Source of the DNA: Muribaculaceae bacterium
GTDB lineage: Bacteria > Bacillota > Clostridia > Lachnospirales > Lachnospiraceae
NCBI GenBank assembly: GCA_023666425.1
Contig: JAMPCA010000008.1
Location: 1 to 64,000, forward strand
Length of the DNA: 64,000 bases
Reading direction: 5' to 3'
The notes below the pieces were generated by a model that was given only the letters and a program-made list of their open reading frames with translations, was not told where the DNA came from and did no database searches. The position numbers and the translations under genes are program-made. Of the stretch, positions 46,517 to 55,007 are shown one piece after another; position 1 is the stretch's first letter, and each line of letters begins with the position of its first letter.

Positions 46517-47866
46517 ATGAGTCATATCGTGTGGGAGAACAGCTATGAGATTGGCGTAGAAAGCATTGACAGAGAACATAAGCAATTGTTTTCGACGATG
46601 AACAAGCTGATTAAGCTCAGTGAGCAGGAAGAAAAAAGTGAATGGGTTTGCCGTGAGGGAATCAAATATTTAAAAAATCATGCCATTGTTCATTTTGAGA
46701 ATGAAGAGAAATATATGCAGTCCGTTCAGTACAGTGGCTATGAGATACATAAGCGTCTGCATGATGATTTTCGTTATAATACGATTCCGGCTCTGGAGAG
46801 GGAACTGGAGGAGAAGAAGTATTCTGAGGAGGCCGTCCGGCATTTTGTAGCGGTCTGTATTGGCTGGGTGATCTCCCATACAAAGACCGAGGATCAGGCA
46901 ATCGGAGGGAAGGGCGGCAATTGCTGGGATGCGATTCCGCATGAGAAGGAAAAGGAAGCGCTGGAGCTTACGATCATACAGCTGATTGAGGAGCTGACGA
47001 AGCTTAAGGCGAGACTGATCAGTGAGCAGTATGCCGGAGAGAACTTTGGCAATGTATTCTGCTTCCGTTATTCTTACCGCGGAGAGAACAAGGAGCGGTG
47101 GGAGGTCACGCTTATTTTTGAGGAGAGGCTTCTTCTCAAGCTGGTCAGCAACATGCTTAATACCAGCTATCCGAAAGTTGACGAAATGGTGCTCAATCTT
47201 ACCCGTTATTTTTCACGCCAGTTTCTGGAGTCGATCAGGGAGCGTTTTCCGGCGATCAGCCTTTTGACACTGGAGAATGAGTCTCTTCTGACATATGACC
47301 AGATGGTGAAATCGTTTGAGCGCGAGCATCCGGCCTACAGCCTCCTGTTTAGCACCGGAGAGGGGTATTTCGGATTCAGCACGATATCGGCGGAGCCGCT
47401 GAGCAGCAAGGTTACGCCGGAGTTCACCCATGAGACGGCGATGAATGCACTTAAGGATTATCTGGCCAGGGAAAAAGAGGAGAATGAGAACCGGAAGTAC
47501 AAGATTCTCGTGGTGGACGATTCCGATTTCGTACTTGGCCGGATGCGTAAGATTCTGGCAAAAGAATACGACCTGATCGAGTCGCATTCCAGCATATCCG
47601 CCATCAAAAAGATTGTGGTGAACCGCCCGGATCTGGTGCTGCTGGATTACGAGATGCCGATTTGCGACGGAAAGCAGACACTGGAGATGATCCGCTCCGA
47701 TGAGGATATCGCGGATATCCCGGTGATGTTTCTGACCGGCAGGGACGACAGGGAAAGCGTAAAAAATGTCCGCACCTTAAAGCCGGAGGGATATCTTCTG
47801 AAAAAAATGTCCGATGATTTTATAAAAAAATATGTCGATGACTTTTTTGAGAAAAAGGCGATGTAG
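46517..47866 (+). CDS. Bacteriohemerythrin fused to a CheX-like middle domain and a receiver domain
   Basis: A 449-aa protein. Residues 1-130 are a hemerythrin domain with all di-iron ligands: H21, H55 and H59, E63, H78 and H82, H121 and D126. The middle (about 165-315) is alpha/beta, with VTLIFEERLLLKLVSNML and a later strand-rich part, reminiscent of CheX-type phosphatase domains; that match is only by eye. Residues 328-445 are a receiver domain (VVDDSDFV, phospho-Asp in VLLDYEMP, Lys in LLKK). It may sense O2 or iron and pass the signal to chemotaxis or c-di-GMP control. A GGAGGAG RBS precedes the ATG. A c-di-GMP gene follows 65 nt downstream. Confidence 0.88.
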   Translation: MSHIVWENSYEIGVESIDREHKQLFSTMNKLIKLSEQEEKSEWVCREGIKYLKNHAIVHFENEEKYMQSVQYSGYEIHKRLHDDFRYNTIPALERELEEKKYSEEAVRHFVAVCIGWVISHTKTEDQAIGGKGGNCWDAIPHEKEKEALELTIIQLIEELTKLKARLISEQYAGENFGNVFCFRYSYRGENKERWEVTLIFEERLLLKLVSNMLNTSYPKVDEMVLNLTRYFSRQFLESIRERFPAISLLTLENESLLTYDQMVKSFEREHPAYSLLFSTGEGYFGFSTISAEPLSSKVTPEFTHETAMNALKDYLAREKEENENRKYKILVVDDSDFVLGRMRKILAKEYDLIESHSSISAIKKIVVNRPDLVLLDYEMPICDGKQTLEMIRSDEDIADIPVMFLTGRDDRESVKNVRTLKPEGYLLKKMSDDFIKKYVDDFFEKKAM

Positions 47867-47931
47867 AGCTTATAATATACAGCGGTACGGTAAAAAGCCA
47901 AGGCTGGATTTAGGAAATAGAGGGTATGCCT

Positions 47932-49677
47932 ATGAGTAAAGAAGATGCTTTTACATATGAGGATTACCGGAGTGTAATTGACAGATTTGCCCCATGCATG
48001 AACGATTATCTGTATGTGGTGGATATCAAAAATGACAGATATTACATTACAAAGCGGGCGCTCGGACGGTTTGCACTGCCGGGAGAGGAGTTTGAGGGCG
48101 TGCTGGAGGGGCACCGGAAATTTGTCTACCCGGAGGATCTGCCGCTGCTGGAAGCCGATCTGGATCTGCTGTTGAGAGGGAAGAAGGATTCCCACGATAT
48201 CATTTACCGCTGGATCGGTGTGGAGAAGGAGCCGATCTGGATCAATTGTAAGGGACGGGTCATCCGGGACGATGAGGGAGCGGTTGCCTTTATGGTCGGC
48301 TGTATCAATGAAGTAGGCAAGCGCAATATTGCGGACAACATCAGCGGCCTCATGGGCGATCATGCCATCTGGGAGAACTGGGAAAAGTTCGTGGAGCATA
48401 TGCCCGGAGGTTTTCTGCTAAGATTTGGAATCGACGATTTCAAGGCTGTGAACGAGAAGCTTGGAGTGGCATATGGGGACCGTGTGCTGAGAGGCGTGGC
48501 CAGGTGCATCCTCGATGCGCTGCACCCGGGGCAGGAAGTGTACCGGACGATTTCCGATGAGTTTGTGGTGGTGGACTACGAGGGCGGTACGCTGGAGGAT
48601 GCGAGGGAGTTGTACCAGAAAGTGCGCGCGCTCAACGACGTCCTCATTGAACAGTCCGACTATGAGGCGGTGTACACCATCTCCGGTGGTGTGGTTACCG
48701 GGGCAGATGTGTGGTCGCTTTCCGCAGAGGATATCCGCAAAATTTCCCAGTTTGCGCTGAACCAGGCGAAGCTGATGGGAAAAAACCAGATATACAGTTT
48801 TCAGGAGAAAGACTACGACGCGTTTCTGCGCAGGCGGGCAATCCTTGTGGAGCTGCGCCGGGCGGTGTCCCATAATTATGCCGGCTTTGAGCTGTTTTTC
48901 CAGCCAATCATCCGGGTGGGGGATCCGCAGCTGTATGCCGCGGAGAGTCTGCTGCGTTTTACGACGACAGCGGGGGAGCGCCTGTCTCCGGTAGAATTCA
49001 TTCCGATTCTGGAGGAGAGCGGGCTGATTATTCCGGTGGGACGCTGGATTATTGACCAGGCCCTGTCCATGTGCGCCGAGAGCCGCCGGACATATCCGGA
49101 TTTTAAAATCAGCGTGAATCTGTCCTATGTGCAGGTGTTAAAGAGCAGCGTGTATGATGAGATCGTGGGCGCTCTGGAGCGGTATCATCTGTGCCCGGAC
49201 TGTATGATCGTGGAGATGACAGAGAGCGGTTATATCGAGAATACGCCGACGGTGCGCAAGGTATGGGATAAGCTCCGGGATTACGGCGTGCTGATTGCAA
49301 TCGACGATTTTGGAACGGGATACTCGAATCTGCAGTCCATCAGCAGCATTATGCCCAATATTGTGAAGCTGGACCGGGGATTTACGATGAAGGCTCTGCA
49401 GAATTACTATGAGCATCAGCTGATGACCCACATTATCCAGCTGGTGCACAGCATCGATCTGAAGATATGCGTCGAGGGTGTGGAGACGATGGACGAGCTG
49501 AGCGAAATCGAGAAACTTTCGGCGGACTGTATCCAGGGCTACTATTACGGCAAGCCCTGCAGCCGAGACGAATTTTTAGAGGATTTTGTGCGGGGCGGCA
49601 AGGTGAAGGAAATCATGGAAGCCCAGCAAAACGGCGGGGTGAAGGCACTCACGGAAGCCCTGCAACATAGCGTTTGA
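47932..49677 (+). CDS. PAS-GGDEF(degenerate)-EAL cyclic-di-GMP phosphodiesterase
   Basis: A 581-aa soluble protein. A PAS-like domain (1-130) precedes a GGDEF-fold domain whose motif has decayed to ISDEF (in EVYRTISDEFVVV), so it should not make c-di-GMP but may bind GTP as a regulator. The EAL domain (from about 310) has the catalytic set with ESL for EAL (residue 337 on), SVNLSY, VEMTES, IDDFGTGYSNL with a normal loop 6, KLDRGF, VEGVET and QGYYYGKP. It is therefore probably an active phosphodiesterase. AGAGGG fits ATG 47932 better than ATG 47926. The 3' end overlaps the convergent DtxR-type gene by 29 nt. Confidence 0.9.
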   Translation: MSKEDAFTYEDYRSVIDRFAPCMNDYLYVVDIKNDRYYITKRALGRFALPGEEFEGVLEGHRKFVYPEDLPLLEADLDLLLRGKKDSHDIIYRWIGVEKEPIWINCKGRVIRDDEGAVAFMVGCINEVGKRNIADNISGLMGDHAIWENWEKFVEHMPGGFLLRFGIDDFKAVNEKLGVAYGDRVLRGVARCILDALHPGQEVYRTISDEFVVVDYEGGTLEDARELYQKVRALNDVLIEQSDYEAVYTISGGVVTGADVWSLSAEDIRKISQFALNQAKLMGKNQIYSFQEKDYDAFLRRRAILVELRRAVSHNYAGFELFFQPIIRVGDPQLYAAESLLRFTTTAGERLSPVEFIPILEESGLIIPVGRWIIDQALSMCAESRRTYPDFKISVNLSYVQVLKSSVYDEIVGALERYHLCPDCMIVEMTESGYIENTPTVRKVWDKLRDYGVLIAIDDFGTGYSNLQSISSIMPNIVKLDRGFTMKALQNYYEHQLMTHIIQLVHSIDLKICVEGVETMDELSEIEKLSADCIQGYYYGKPCSRDEFLEDFVRGGKVKEIMEAQQNGGVKALTEALQHSV

Positions 49678-50017
49678 TAGCGGAAAAGCTCTCAGCGCTG
49701 ATGACATGTTCGATGCGGCAGGCGTCCTCGGCGGCGACGGCGGCATCGACTCCCAGACGAACCAGACAGTCCGACAGCAGCTCGTGGCGTTCGTAGATCA
49801 TTTCGGCGATCGCCCGCCCTTCGTCGGTCAGATAGATAAATCCGGCGTCCGTCACCGTGATGTGGTTTTTCTCCCGCAGATTTTTCATGGCGATGCTGAC
49901 GCTGGATTTTTTAAATCCCAGTTCGTTGGCGATATCCACGGAGCGAACCACCGGGAGCTTTTTGCTCAGGATAAGGATCGTCTCCAAATAATTCTCTGCT
50001 GATTCATTGCTTCGCAT
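49649..50017 (-). CDS. DtxR/MntR-type metal-dependent regulator (short form)
   Basis: A 122-aa repressor with the N-terminal winged helix (ENYLETILILSKKLPVVRSVDIANELGFKKSSVSIAMKNL) and the metal-binding dimerisation domain (EMIYERHELLSDCLVRLGV, AEDACRIEHVISAES), whose Glu, His and Cys residues are at the usual metal-ligand places. There is no SH3-like third domain. It should respond to Fe2+ or Mn2+. A GGGAGG RBS precedes the ATG. The gene is divergent from the FeoB-associated peptide, and palindromes lie between them. Confidence 0.9.
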   Translation of the reverse strand: MRSNESAENYLETILILSKKLPVVRSVDIANELGFKKSSVSIAMKNLREKNHITVTDAGFIYLTDEGRAIAEMIYERHELLSDCLVRLGVDAAVAAEDACRIEHVISAESFSAIKRYVAGLP

Positions 50018-50047
50018 TTTTCTACCTCCCTCGGAGTTGTTCTATTT

Positions 50048-50060
50048 AGTATAGCATACT
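50048..50060. promoter_or_regulatory. Operator-like palindrome near the DtxR-type gene
   Basis: AGTATAGCATACT, perfect 5-bp arms, about 30 bp upstream of the regulator's start codon. Confidence 0.45.
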
Positions 50061-50097
50061 GGGTAAAAATGTTCCAGAAAAATTTTTACGAATGTTC

Positions 50098-50129
50098 TTG
50101 ACATCTAATGCGGGTTAGCGTATACTAAC
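50098..50129 (+). promoter_or_regulatory. Promoter and overlapping operator of the Cys-rich peptide gene
   Basis: TTGACA (50098-50103), 17-bp spacer, TATACT (50121-50126). A palindrome GTTAG/CTAAC (50114-50118 and 50125-50129) covers the -10, a good place for a DtxR-type repressor. Confidence 0.7.
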
Positions 50130-50180
50130 TTATGAATCAGAAAGAACGAATGGAATGACATTTAGAAAGGAGTAGTTTCG

Positions 50181-50315
50181 ATGGGTACAGCGATTGTATT
50201 ACTTGTGCTTGCCGTGGTCGTGTCTCTCGTGGTAAAAAGCATGATACGCGACAAAAAAAACGGAAAGTCGATCTCCTGTGGCGGTGACTGCAGTCATTGC
50301 CATAAATGTTCTTAA
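50181..50315 (+). CDS. FeoB-associated Cys-rich membrane protein (orphan)
   Basis: A 44-aa peptide: one membrane helix (residues 3-19, AIVLLVLAVVVSLVV), a basic stretch (RDKKNGK) and a Cys/His cluster SCGGDCSHCHKCS. This is the layout of the FeoB-associated Cys-rich membrane protein family, whose genes normally follow feoB. Here there is no feoA or feoB within the window; the gene stands alone behind an iron-regulator-type promoter and before a strong terminator. The likely role is in ferrous-iron handling at the membrane. AGAAAGGAG precedes the ATG. Confidence 0.82.
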   Translation: MGTAIVLLVLAVVVSLVVKSMIRDKKNGKSISCGGDCSHCHKCS

Positions 50316-50343
50316 GTTCGAGTTCTCCTCATTTTCGTATGCC

Positions 50344-50373
50344 AAAAGGACCGGTGGATCACCGGTCTTTTTG
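50344..50373 (+). terminator. Rho-independent terminator
   Basis: GACCGGTG, loop GAT, CACCGGTC, then TTTTTG. Separates the Cys-rich peptide gene from the ABC exporter. Confidence 0.9.
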
Positions 50374-50376
50374 TTG

Positions 50377-50405
50377 TTGCAATCTCTTTGCCGAAATGCT
50401 ATACT
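50377..50405 (+). promoter_or_regulatory. Promoter of the ABC exporter pair
   Basis: TTGCAA (50377-50382), 17-bp spacer, TATACT (50400-50405). Transcription would start at about 50412, at the very start codon (50414). Confidence 0.6.
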
Positions 50406-50413
50406 ATGAGACT

Positions 50414-52192
50414 ATGAAGAAATTATTGATTTATTTAAAGGAATACAAAAAAGAATGTGTGCTGGCTCCGCTGTTTAAGCTGCTGGAGGCCTCTTTTGAG
50501 CTGATTGTTCCCCTTGTTATGGCGGCAATCATTGACCGTGGCATTGCCGCCGCGGACAGGCCGTATATATACCGGATGGGACTTGTGCTTGTGCTGCTGG
50601 CGCTCGTCGGACTCATCTGCTCGGTGACGGCACAGTATTTTGCGGCGAAGGCGGCGGTCGGCTTTGCCGCGAAGCTGCGCCACGCGCTCTTTTCCCATAT
50701 TGAGAGCCTCTCCTTTCAGGAGATGGATTCAGTGGGGACGTCCACGCTGATCACCCGCATGACCAGCGACATCAATCAGGTGCAGTCCGGCGTCAATATG
50801 GTTCTGCGCTTATTTTTGCGCTCGCCCTTTATTGTGCTGGGAGCCATGCTGATGGCGTTTACCGTGAATGTGAAAGCCGCGCTGGTGTTTACGGTGACGA
50901 TTCCGCTTCTGTCCATTGTCGTCTTTTCCGTTATGTTCTACAGCATTCCCATGTTTAAGAAGGTGCAGGGAAGTCTGGACACTGTGCTGGGGCACACGAG
51001 GGAAAATCTGGAGGGCGCCCGGGTGATCCGCGCCTTTAATAAAGAGGATGAGGAGACAGAGGAGTTTCATGCCGCCAACGACCGGCTGGCGCAGCTGCAG
51101 ATGGTGGTGGGACGCGTGTCCACGCTGATGAATCCGCTGACCTATATCATCATCAATGCGGCGACTCTGCTGGTGATCTGGATTGGCGGCAAAGAGGTAT
51201 ATGCCGGCGTGATCACTACCGGCGAGGTGGTAGCGCTTGTCAACTATATGTCCCAGATTCTGGTGGAGCTGGTGAAGCTGGCGAATCTTATTATTCTGAT
51301 CAACAAATCCATTGCAGGCGGCAACCGCATTCAGGAAGTTTTTGAGGTGCAGCCTTCCATCGTTGGAAAAGCGGCAGCGCACGGGGAAAAGACCCGGCGT
51401 GCGGGGGAGAACAGCGGGGAGGAGACAAAGGGCGCGGGGGAGGCGGCCGTTGTGTTTTCCCATGTGTGCATGACATACAGCGGTTCCCCGGAGGAGGCGC
51501 TTACAGATATTGATTTTGTGGTCGGGCGGGGACAGACCGTGGGAATTATCGGGGGAACCGGCTCTGGCAAATCTTCCGTGGTGAATCTTATCCCCCGTTT
51601 TTACGATGTTTCCTCCGGAGCCGTGCTGGTAAACGGCAGGGACGTGCGTGAGTACGAGCTTGCGGAGCTTCGGGAGAAGATCGGCGTCGTCATGCAAAAG
51701 GCGGTGCTTTTTGCCGGAACGATTGCGGAGAATCTGCGCTGGGGCAGGCCGGAGGCCACCGAGGAGGAGTTGTGGCACGCGCTGTCCGTGGCGCAGGCGG
51801 CGGACGTTGTGAAGGAAAAGGGACTGGACGCCATGGTGGAGCAGGGAGGCAGAAATCTTTCCGGCGGACAGAGACAGAGGCTGACAATCGCAAGAGCCAT
51901 CGTCCGGGATCCGGAGATCCTGATTTTGGATGACAGCGCCTCTGCGCTGGATTTTGCCACTGACGCGAGGCTTCGGAAAGCGCTTAAGGAGCTGGAAAAG
52001 GATAAGACTATATTTATCGTATCACAGCGGACAAGCTCGATCCAGTTTGCGGACAAGATTATTGTGTTGGACGACGGGCGTGCGGTGGGAATCGGCACCC
52101 ACGAGGAGCTGTTGGCAGGGTGCAGGGTCTACCGGGAGATTTATGAGTCCCAGTTCAAAAAAGAGGATTTGCAGAAGCAGGAGGTGCGCTGA
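50414..52192 (+). CDS. ABC exporter half-transporter with degenerate ATPase site (subunit 1)
   Basis: A 592-aa type IV ABC exporter half: six-helix membrane domain (about 15-310) and a nucleotide-binding domain with Walker A GGTGSGKSS, signature LSGGQRQR and Walker B LILDDSASALD. The residue after the Walker B Asp is Asp instead of the catalytic Glu, the mark of the degenerate half in heterodimeric exporters such as LmrCD or BmrCD. The partner gene follows without a gap. An insert of about 20 charged residues (HGEKTRRAGENSGEETKGAG) sits before the ATPase domain. No RBS is seen before ATG 50414, and the promoter -10 is only 9 nt away, so the mRNA may be leaderless. Cargo unknown (drug, lipid or peptide). 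Confidence 0.9.
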   Translation: MKKLLIYLKEYKKECVLAPLFKLLEASFELIVPLVMAAIIDRGIAAADRPYIYRMGLVLVLLALVGLICSVTAQYFAAKAAVGFAAKLRHALFSHIESLSFQEMDSVGTSTLITRMTSDINQVQSGVNMVLRLFLRSPFIVLGAMLMAFTVNVKAALVFTVTIPLLSIVVFSVMFYSIPMFKKVQGSLDTVLGHTRENLEGARVIRAFNKEDEETEEFHAANDRLAQLQMVVGRVSTLMNPLTYIIINAATLLVIWIGGKEVYAGVITTGEVVALVNYMSQILVELVKLANLIILINKSIAGGNRIQEVFEVQPSIVGKAAAHGEKTRRAGENSGEETKGAGEAAVVFSHVCMTYSGSPEEALTDIDFVVGRGQTVGIIGGTGSGKSSVVNLIPRFYDVSSGAVLVNGRDVREYELAELREKIGVVMQKAVLFAGTIAENLRWGRPEATEEELWHALSVAQAADVVKEKGLDAMVEQGGRNLSGGQRQRLTIARAIVRDPEILILDDSASALDFATDARLRKALKELEKDKTIFIVSQRTSSIQFADKIIVLDDGRAVGIGTHEELLAGCRVYREIYESQFKKEDLQKQEVR

Positions 52193-53959
52193 GTGGCAGA
52201 TAATAGAGAAAAAAGGCAAAAGGCGAAGGGACAGCTTGCCGCGCTGAACAAGGTATTTCATTATATAAAACGCTACCTTCCGCTGCTGGTATTTTCCATT
52301 CTTCTCGCCACGGTCACAGTGGCGCTGACCCTCTATTTCCCGATTCTGACCGGGCGCGCCATTGACCGGATTCTTGAAAAGGGGAAGGTGGATTTCGACG
52401 GAATTTTTGCAATCATCCGGCAGGGGCTTGTGGTGATCGCAGGCACAGCGGCGGCGCAGTGGCTGATGGATCTGTGCAACAACCGCATGACCTACAGTAT
52501 TGTGAGGGATATCCGCAGGGACGCCTTTGAAAAGCTGGAGCATCTGCCCTTAAGCTATCTGGACAGCCATTCCCACGGGGATCTGGTAAGCCGGATCATC
52601 GCGGATGTGGATACCTTCGCGGAGGGACTTCTCATGGGTTTCACCCAGCTTTTTACAGGGCTGGCGACCATTGTGGGGACTCTGCTTTTCATGCTGTCGA
52701 TCGACGGAAAAATTACGCTGGTGGTCGTGGTGCTGACGCCCCTGTCGTTGTTTGTGGCGAGCTTTATCGCAAAAAAGACCTACTCCATGTTCCAGCTCCA
52801 GTCGAGTACGAGGGGTGAGCAGACGGCTCTGGTGGAGGAGATGGTGGGAAATCAGAAGGTGGTGCAGGCCTTTGGGCATGAGGACGAGGCACTGGAGGAG
52901 TTTGACGGGATCAACGAAAGGCTCAGAGCCTGCTCTCTGCGGGCGATTTTTTTCTCCAGTCTGGTGAATCCCTGCACCCGCTTTATCAATTCGCTGGTGT
53001 ATGCTTCGGTCGGGATCGTGGGGGCGGCGTCCGTCATTTTGACCCACGGAGCTTTTTCCGTAGGAAACCTTTCCTGCTTTTTATCCTACGCGAACCAGTA
53101 CACGAAACCTTTCAATGAGATATCCGGCGTAGTCACGGAGCTGCAGAATGCTTTAGCCTGCGCGTCCCGCATTTTTGAGCTCATCGAGGAGCCGTCGGAG
53201 ACAGAGAAGGGCGAGCGGCAGCTGGCGGCGGACGGGCATGTGGATATTTCCCATGTATATTTTTCCTATGTGCCTGAAAAAAAGCTGATCGAGGACTTTA
53301 ATCTGCAGGTGGCGCCGGGGCAGAGGATTGCGGTTGTCGGTCCAACGGGCTGCGGCAAGACGACGCTCATCAATCTGCTGATGCGCTTTTACGATGTGGA
53401 TTCCGGGAAGATTCTGGTGAGCGGGCAGGACATTATGGACGTGACGAGAAGCAGCTTAAGGAGCTGTTATGGCATGGTACTTCAGGAGACGTGGCTGAAA
53501 AAGGGCACGATCCGGGACAATATCCGCATGGGAAAGCCCGGGGCTGCGGAGGAGGAGATTGTTGCGGCGGCGAAGGCGGCTCACGCCCACAGCTTTATCA
53601 AGCGCCTTCCGCAGGGCTATGATACGCAGATCGGTGAGGATGGCGGCAGTCTGTCGCAGGGGCAGAAGCAGCTTTTATGTATCGCAAGGGTGATGCTGTG
53701 TCTGCCTCCGATGCTGATTCTGGACGAGGCCACTTCCTCCATAGATACCCGCACGGAAATCCGGATTCAAAAGGCGTTTCTTGCGATGATGGAGGGCAGA
53801 ACAAGCTTTATCGTCGCCCACCGTCTCTCCACGATACGGGAGGCGGACGTGATTCTTGTGATGCGCGACGGCAAAATCATCGAGCAGGGAAACCACGAGA
53901 CGCTTCTTGCGCAGAACGGATTTTATGCGAAGCTCTACAACAGCCAGTTTGCCTCGTAG
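52193..53959 (+). CDS. ABC exporter half-transporter with canonical ATPase site (subunit 2)
   Basis: A 588-aa partner of the previous protein: six-helix membrane domain (about 20-320), Walker A GPTGCGKTT and Walker B LILDEATSSID with the catalytic Glu. The signature is LSQGQKQ instead of LSGGQ. This asymmetry (canonical Walker B in one half, canonical signature in the other) is what heterodimeric exporters show. The GTG start lies right behind the upstream stop codon (TGAGTG) with AGGAGG upstream, so synthesis is coupled in equal amounts. Confidence 0.93.
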   Translation: MADNREKRQKAKGQLAALNKVFHYIKRYLPLLVFSILLATVTVALTLYFPILTGRAIDRILEKGKVDFDGIFAIIRQGLVVIAGTAAAQWLMDLCNNRMTYSIVRDIRRDAFEKLEHLPLSYLDSHSHGDLVSRIIADVDTFAEGLLMGFTQLFTGLATIVGTLLFMLSIDGKITLVVVVLTPLSLFVASFIAKKTYSMFQLQSSTRGEQTALVEEMVGNQKVVQAFGHEDEALEEFDGINERLRACSLRAIFFSSLVNPCTRFINSLVYASVGIVGAASVILTHGAFSVGNLSCFLSYANQYTKPFNEISGVVTELQNALACASRIFELIEEPSETEKGERQLAADGHVDISHVYFSYVPEKKLIEDFNLQVAPGQRIAVVGPTGCGKTTLINLLMRFYDVDSGKILVSGQDIMDVTRSSLRSCYGMVLQETWLKKGTIRDNIRMGKPGAAEEEIVAAAKAAHAHSFIKRLPQGYDTQIGEDGGSLSQGQKQLLCIARVMLCLPPMLILDEATSSIDTRTEIRIQKAFLAMMEGRTSFIVAHRLSTIREADVILVMRDGKIIEQGNHETLLAQNGFYAKLYNSQFAS

Positions 53960-53971
53960 GGGATTTGAATA

Positions 53972-54000
53972 TTGACTTTCTTTTCTGCAAATGCTATATT
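53972..54000 (+). promoter_or_regulatory. Promoter of the GNAT-X-SecB cassette
   Basis: TTGACT (53972-53977), 17-bp spacer, TATATT (53995-54000), about 60 bp before the GNAT start. Confidence 0.65.
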
Positions 54001-54059
54001 TGATACACGAAACGATACAGAGGATTTTTTGGGGGCTGCAAAAGGACATAAGGCAGGGA

Positions 54060-54605
54060 ATGGGGACATTAGAGTTTACGAGGGTGACGAGAGATGTGGA
54101 GCAGTCCGATTTTGACTGTGGGGTTGCATCGATCAATCAATATGTTAAAGAGTCTTATTTTCCTACCATTGCACAGCATGCATATGCCTATGCGGTTATG
54201 GCAAGGGGAACGATTGTCGGTTATTATATGCTGATGTTCCGGGAGATAGAGCTGGAAATTTTTCCGGAGGAGATTGCAGAGATAGATCCGGGCATTAAGG
54301 ATGAAAGGCTTTCGGCTGTTCATATCCGGTATCTGGCGATTGATAAGCGGTACCAGGGCAATAAAATTGGAACCAGTGTCCTGCATGTGGTGATGAAGCA
54401 GATTGAGGATCTGGCAGGACAATGGCCGATCCGGGTCATCACGATCGATGCCAGGGAAGATTTACTGGACTGGTATGCGCGGGAGGGATTTCGGCGGATG
54501 TTAAAAAACAGTCCGGGGCAGGATGGAATTACGACGGCGATGTTCTTTGACTGTATGAAGTTTTCAGGGGAGCTTGCCGATTATATCAATGAAAACTGTA
54601 TGTGA
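54060..54605 (+). CDS. GNAT-family acetyltransferase (possible TacT-like toxin)
   Basis: A 181-aa N-acetyltransferase. The layout resembles the TacT/AtaT group: an N-terminal FDCGVASINQYVK segment, beta strands AYAVMARGTIVGYYML, the acetyl-CoA loop RYLAIDKRYQGNKIGTSVL (RxxGxxxG) and the C-terminal DWYAREGFRRM with a Tyr in the usual catalytic place. TacT-like toxins acetylate charged tRNA and pair with ribbon-helix-helix antitoxins, but no such antitoxin is seen here. Instead an unknown protein and a SecB-like chaperone follow, 20 nt and then 10 nt apart. It could also be an ordinary acetyltransferase. Lower GC than the ABC genes. Confidence 0.78.
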   Translation: MGTLEFTRVTRDVEQSDFDCGVASINQYVKESYFPTIAQHAYAYAVMARGTIVGYYMLMFREIELEIFPEEIAEIDPGIKDERLSAVHIRYLAIDKRYQGNKIGTSVLHVVMKQIEDLAGQWPIRVITIDAREDLLDWYAREGFRRMLKNSPGQDGITTAMFFDCMKFSGELADYINENCM

Positions 54606-54625
54606 ATTGAGCGGGGAGGGAGACT

Positions 54626-54997
54626 ATGCGTGAACAGAGAGTGGGAACCATTTATTTATCAGGAGAAGAGGCTCTTAGCTTCGCAAATTCGCTGTTTAGA
54701 CCGACGAAAGAGGCCGTAGAAGTACATGATGCGCGAATGAGCCGGATTGAGGACAGTGTAGTGATTCATCAGAATGAAAACGGCTTTTCCGCGGAGGTTT
54801 CTGACCTGGATCTGTCTTTCATGGATCAGGGAGCGGGGGAAGAGTCTTTGGAGTTTCAGGTGACAATGAAGATTCGATGCTCCGGGATCTTTTTTTCAAG
54901 TATGATGAATCCGATTGCACAGACGATTGTCTGCGTGAAAGAACAGACAGAGTATTGCGGCTTGCTTTCAGATGGCAGTATGAGCGTAGCGGCATAG
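54626..54997 (+). CDS. Unknown 123-aa protein between GNAT and SecB-like genes
   Basis: I do not recognise this protein. It starts MREQRVGTIYLSGEEALSFA, has no membrane segment, is acidic, and looks mainly beta-stranded after residue 40 (DSVVIHQNENGFSAEVSDLD, then FQVTMKIRCSGIFFSS). Several Cys are present without a zinc-site pattern. It lies 20 nt behind the GNAT gene and 10 nt ahead of the SecB-like gene, in an operon-like row. If the cassette is a toxin-antitoxin-chaperone module, this would be the antitoxin candidate, but there is no DNA-binding motif to support it. A good RBS (GGGGAGGGAG) precedes the ATG. Confidence 0.75.
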   Translation: MREQRVGTIYLSGEEALSFANSLFRPTKEAVEVHDARMSRIEDSVVIHQNENGFSAEVSDLDLSFMDQGAGEESLEFQVTMKIRCSGIFFSSMMNPIAQTIVCVKEQTEYCGLLSDGSMSVAA

Positions 54998-55007
54998 GAT
55001 GGGAATT

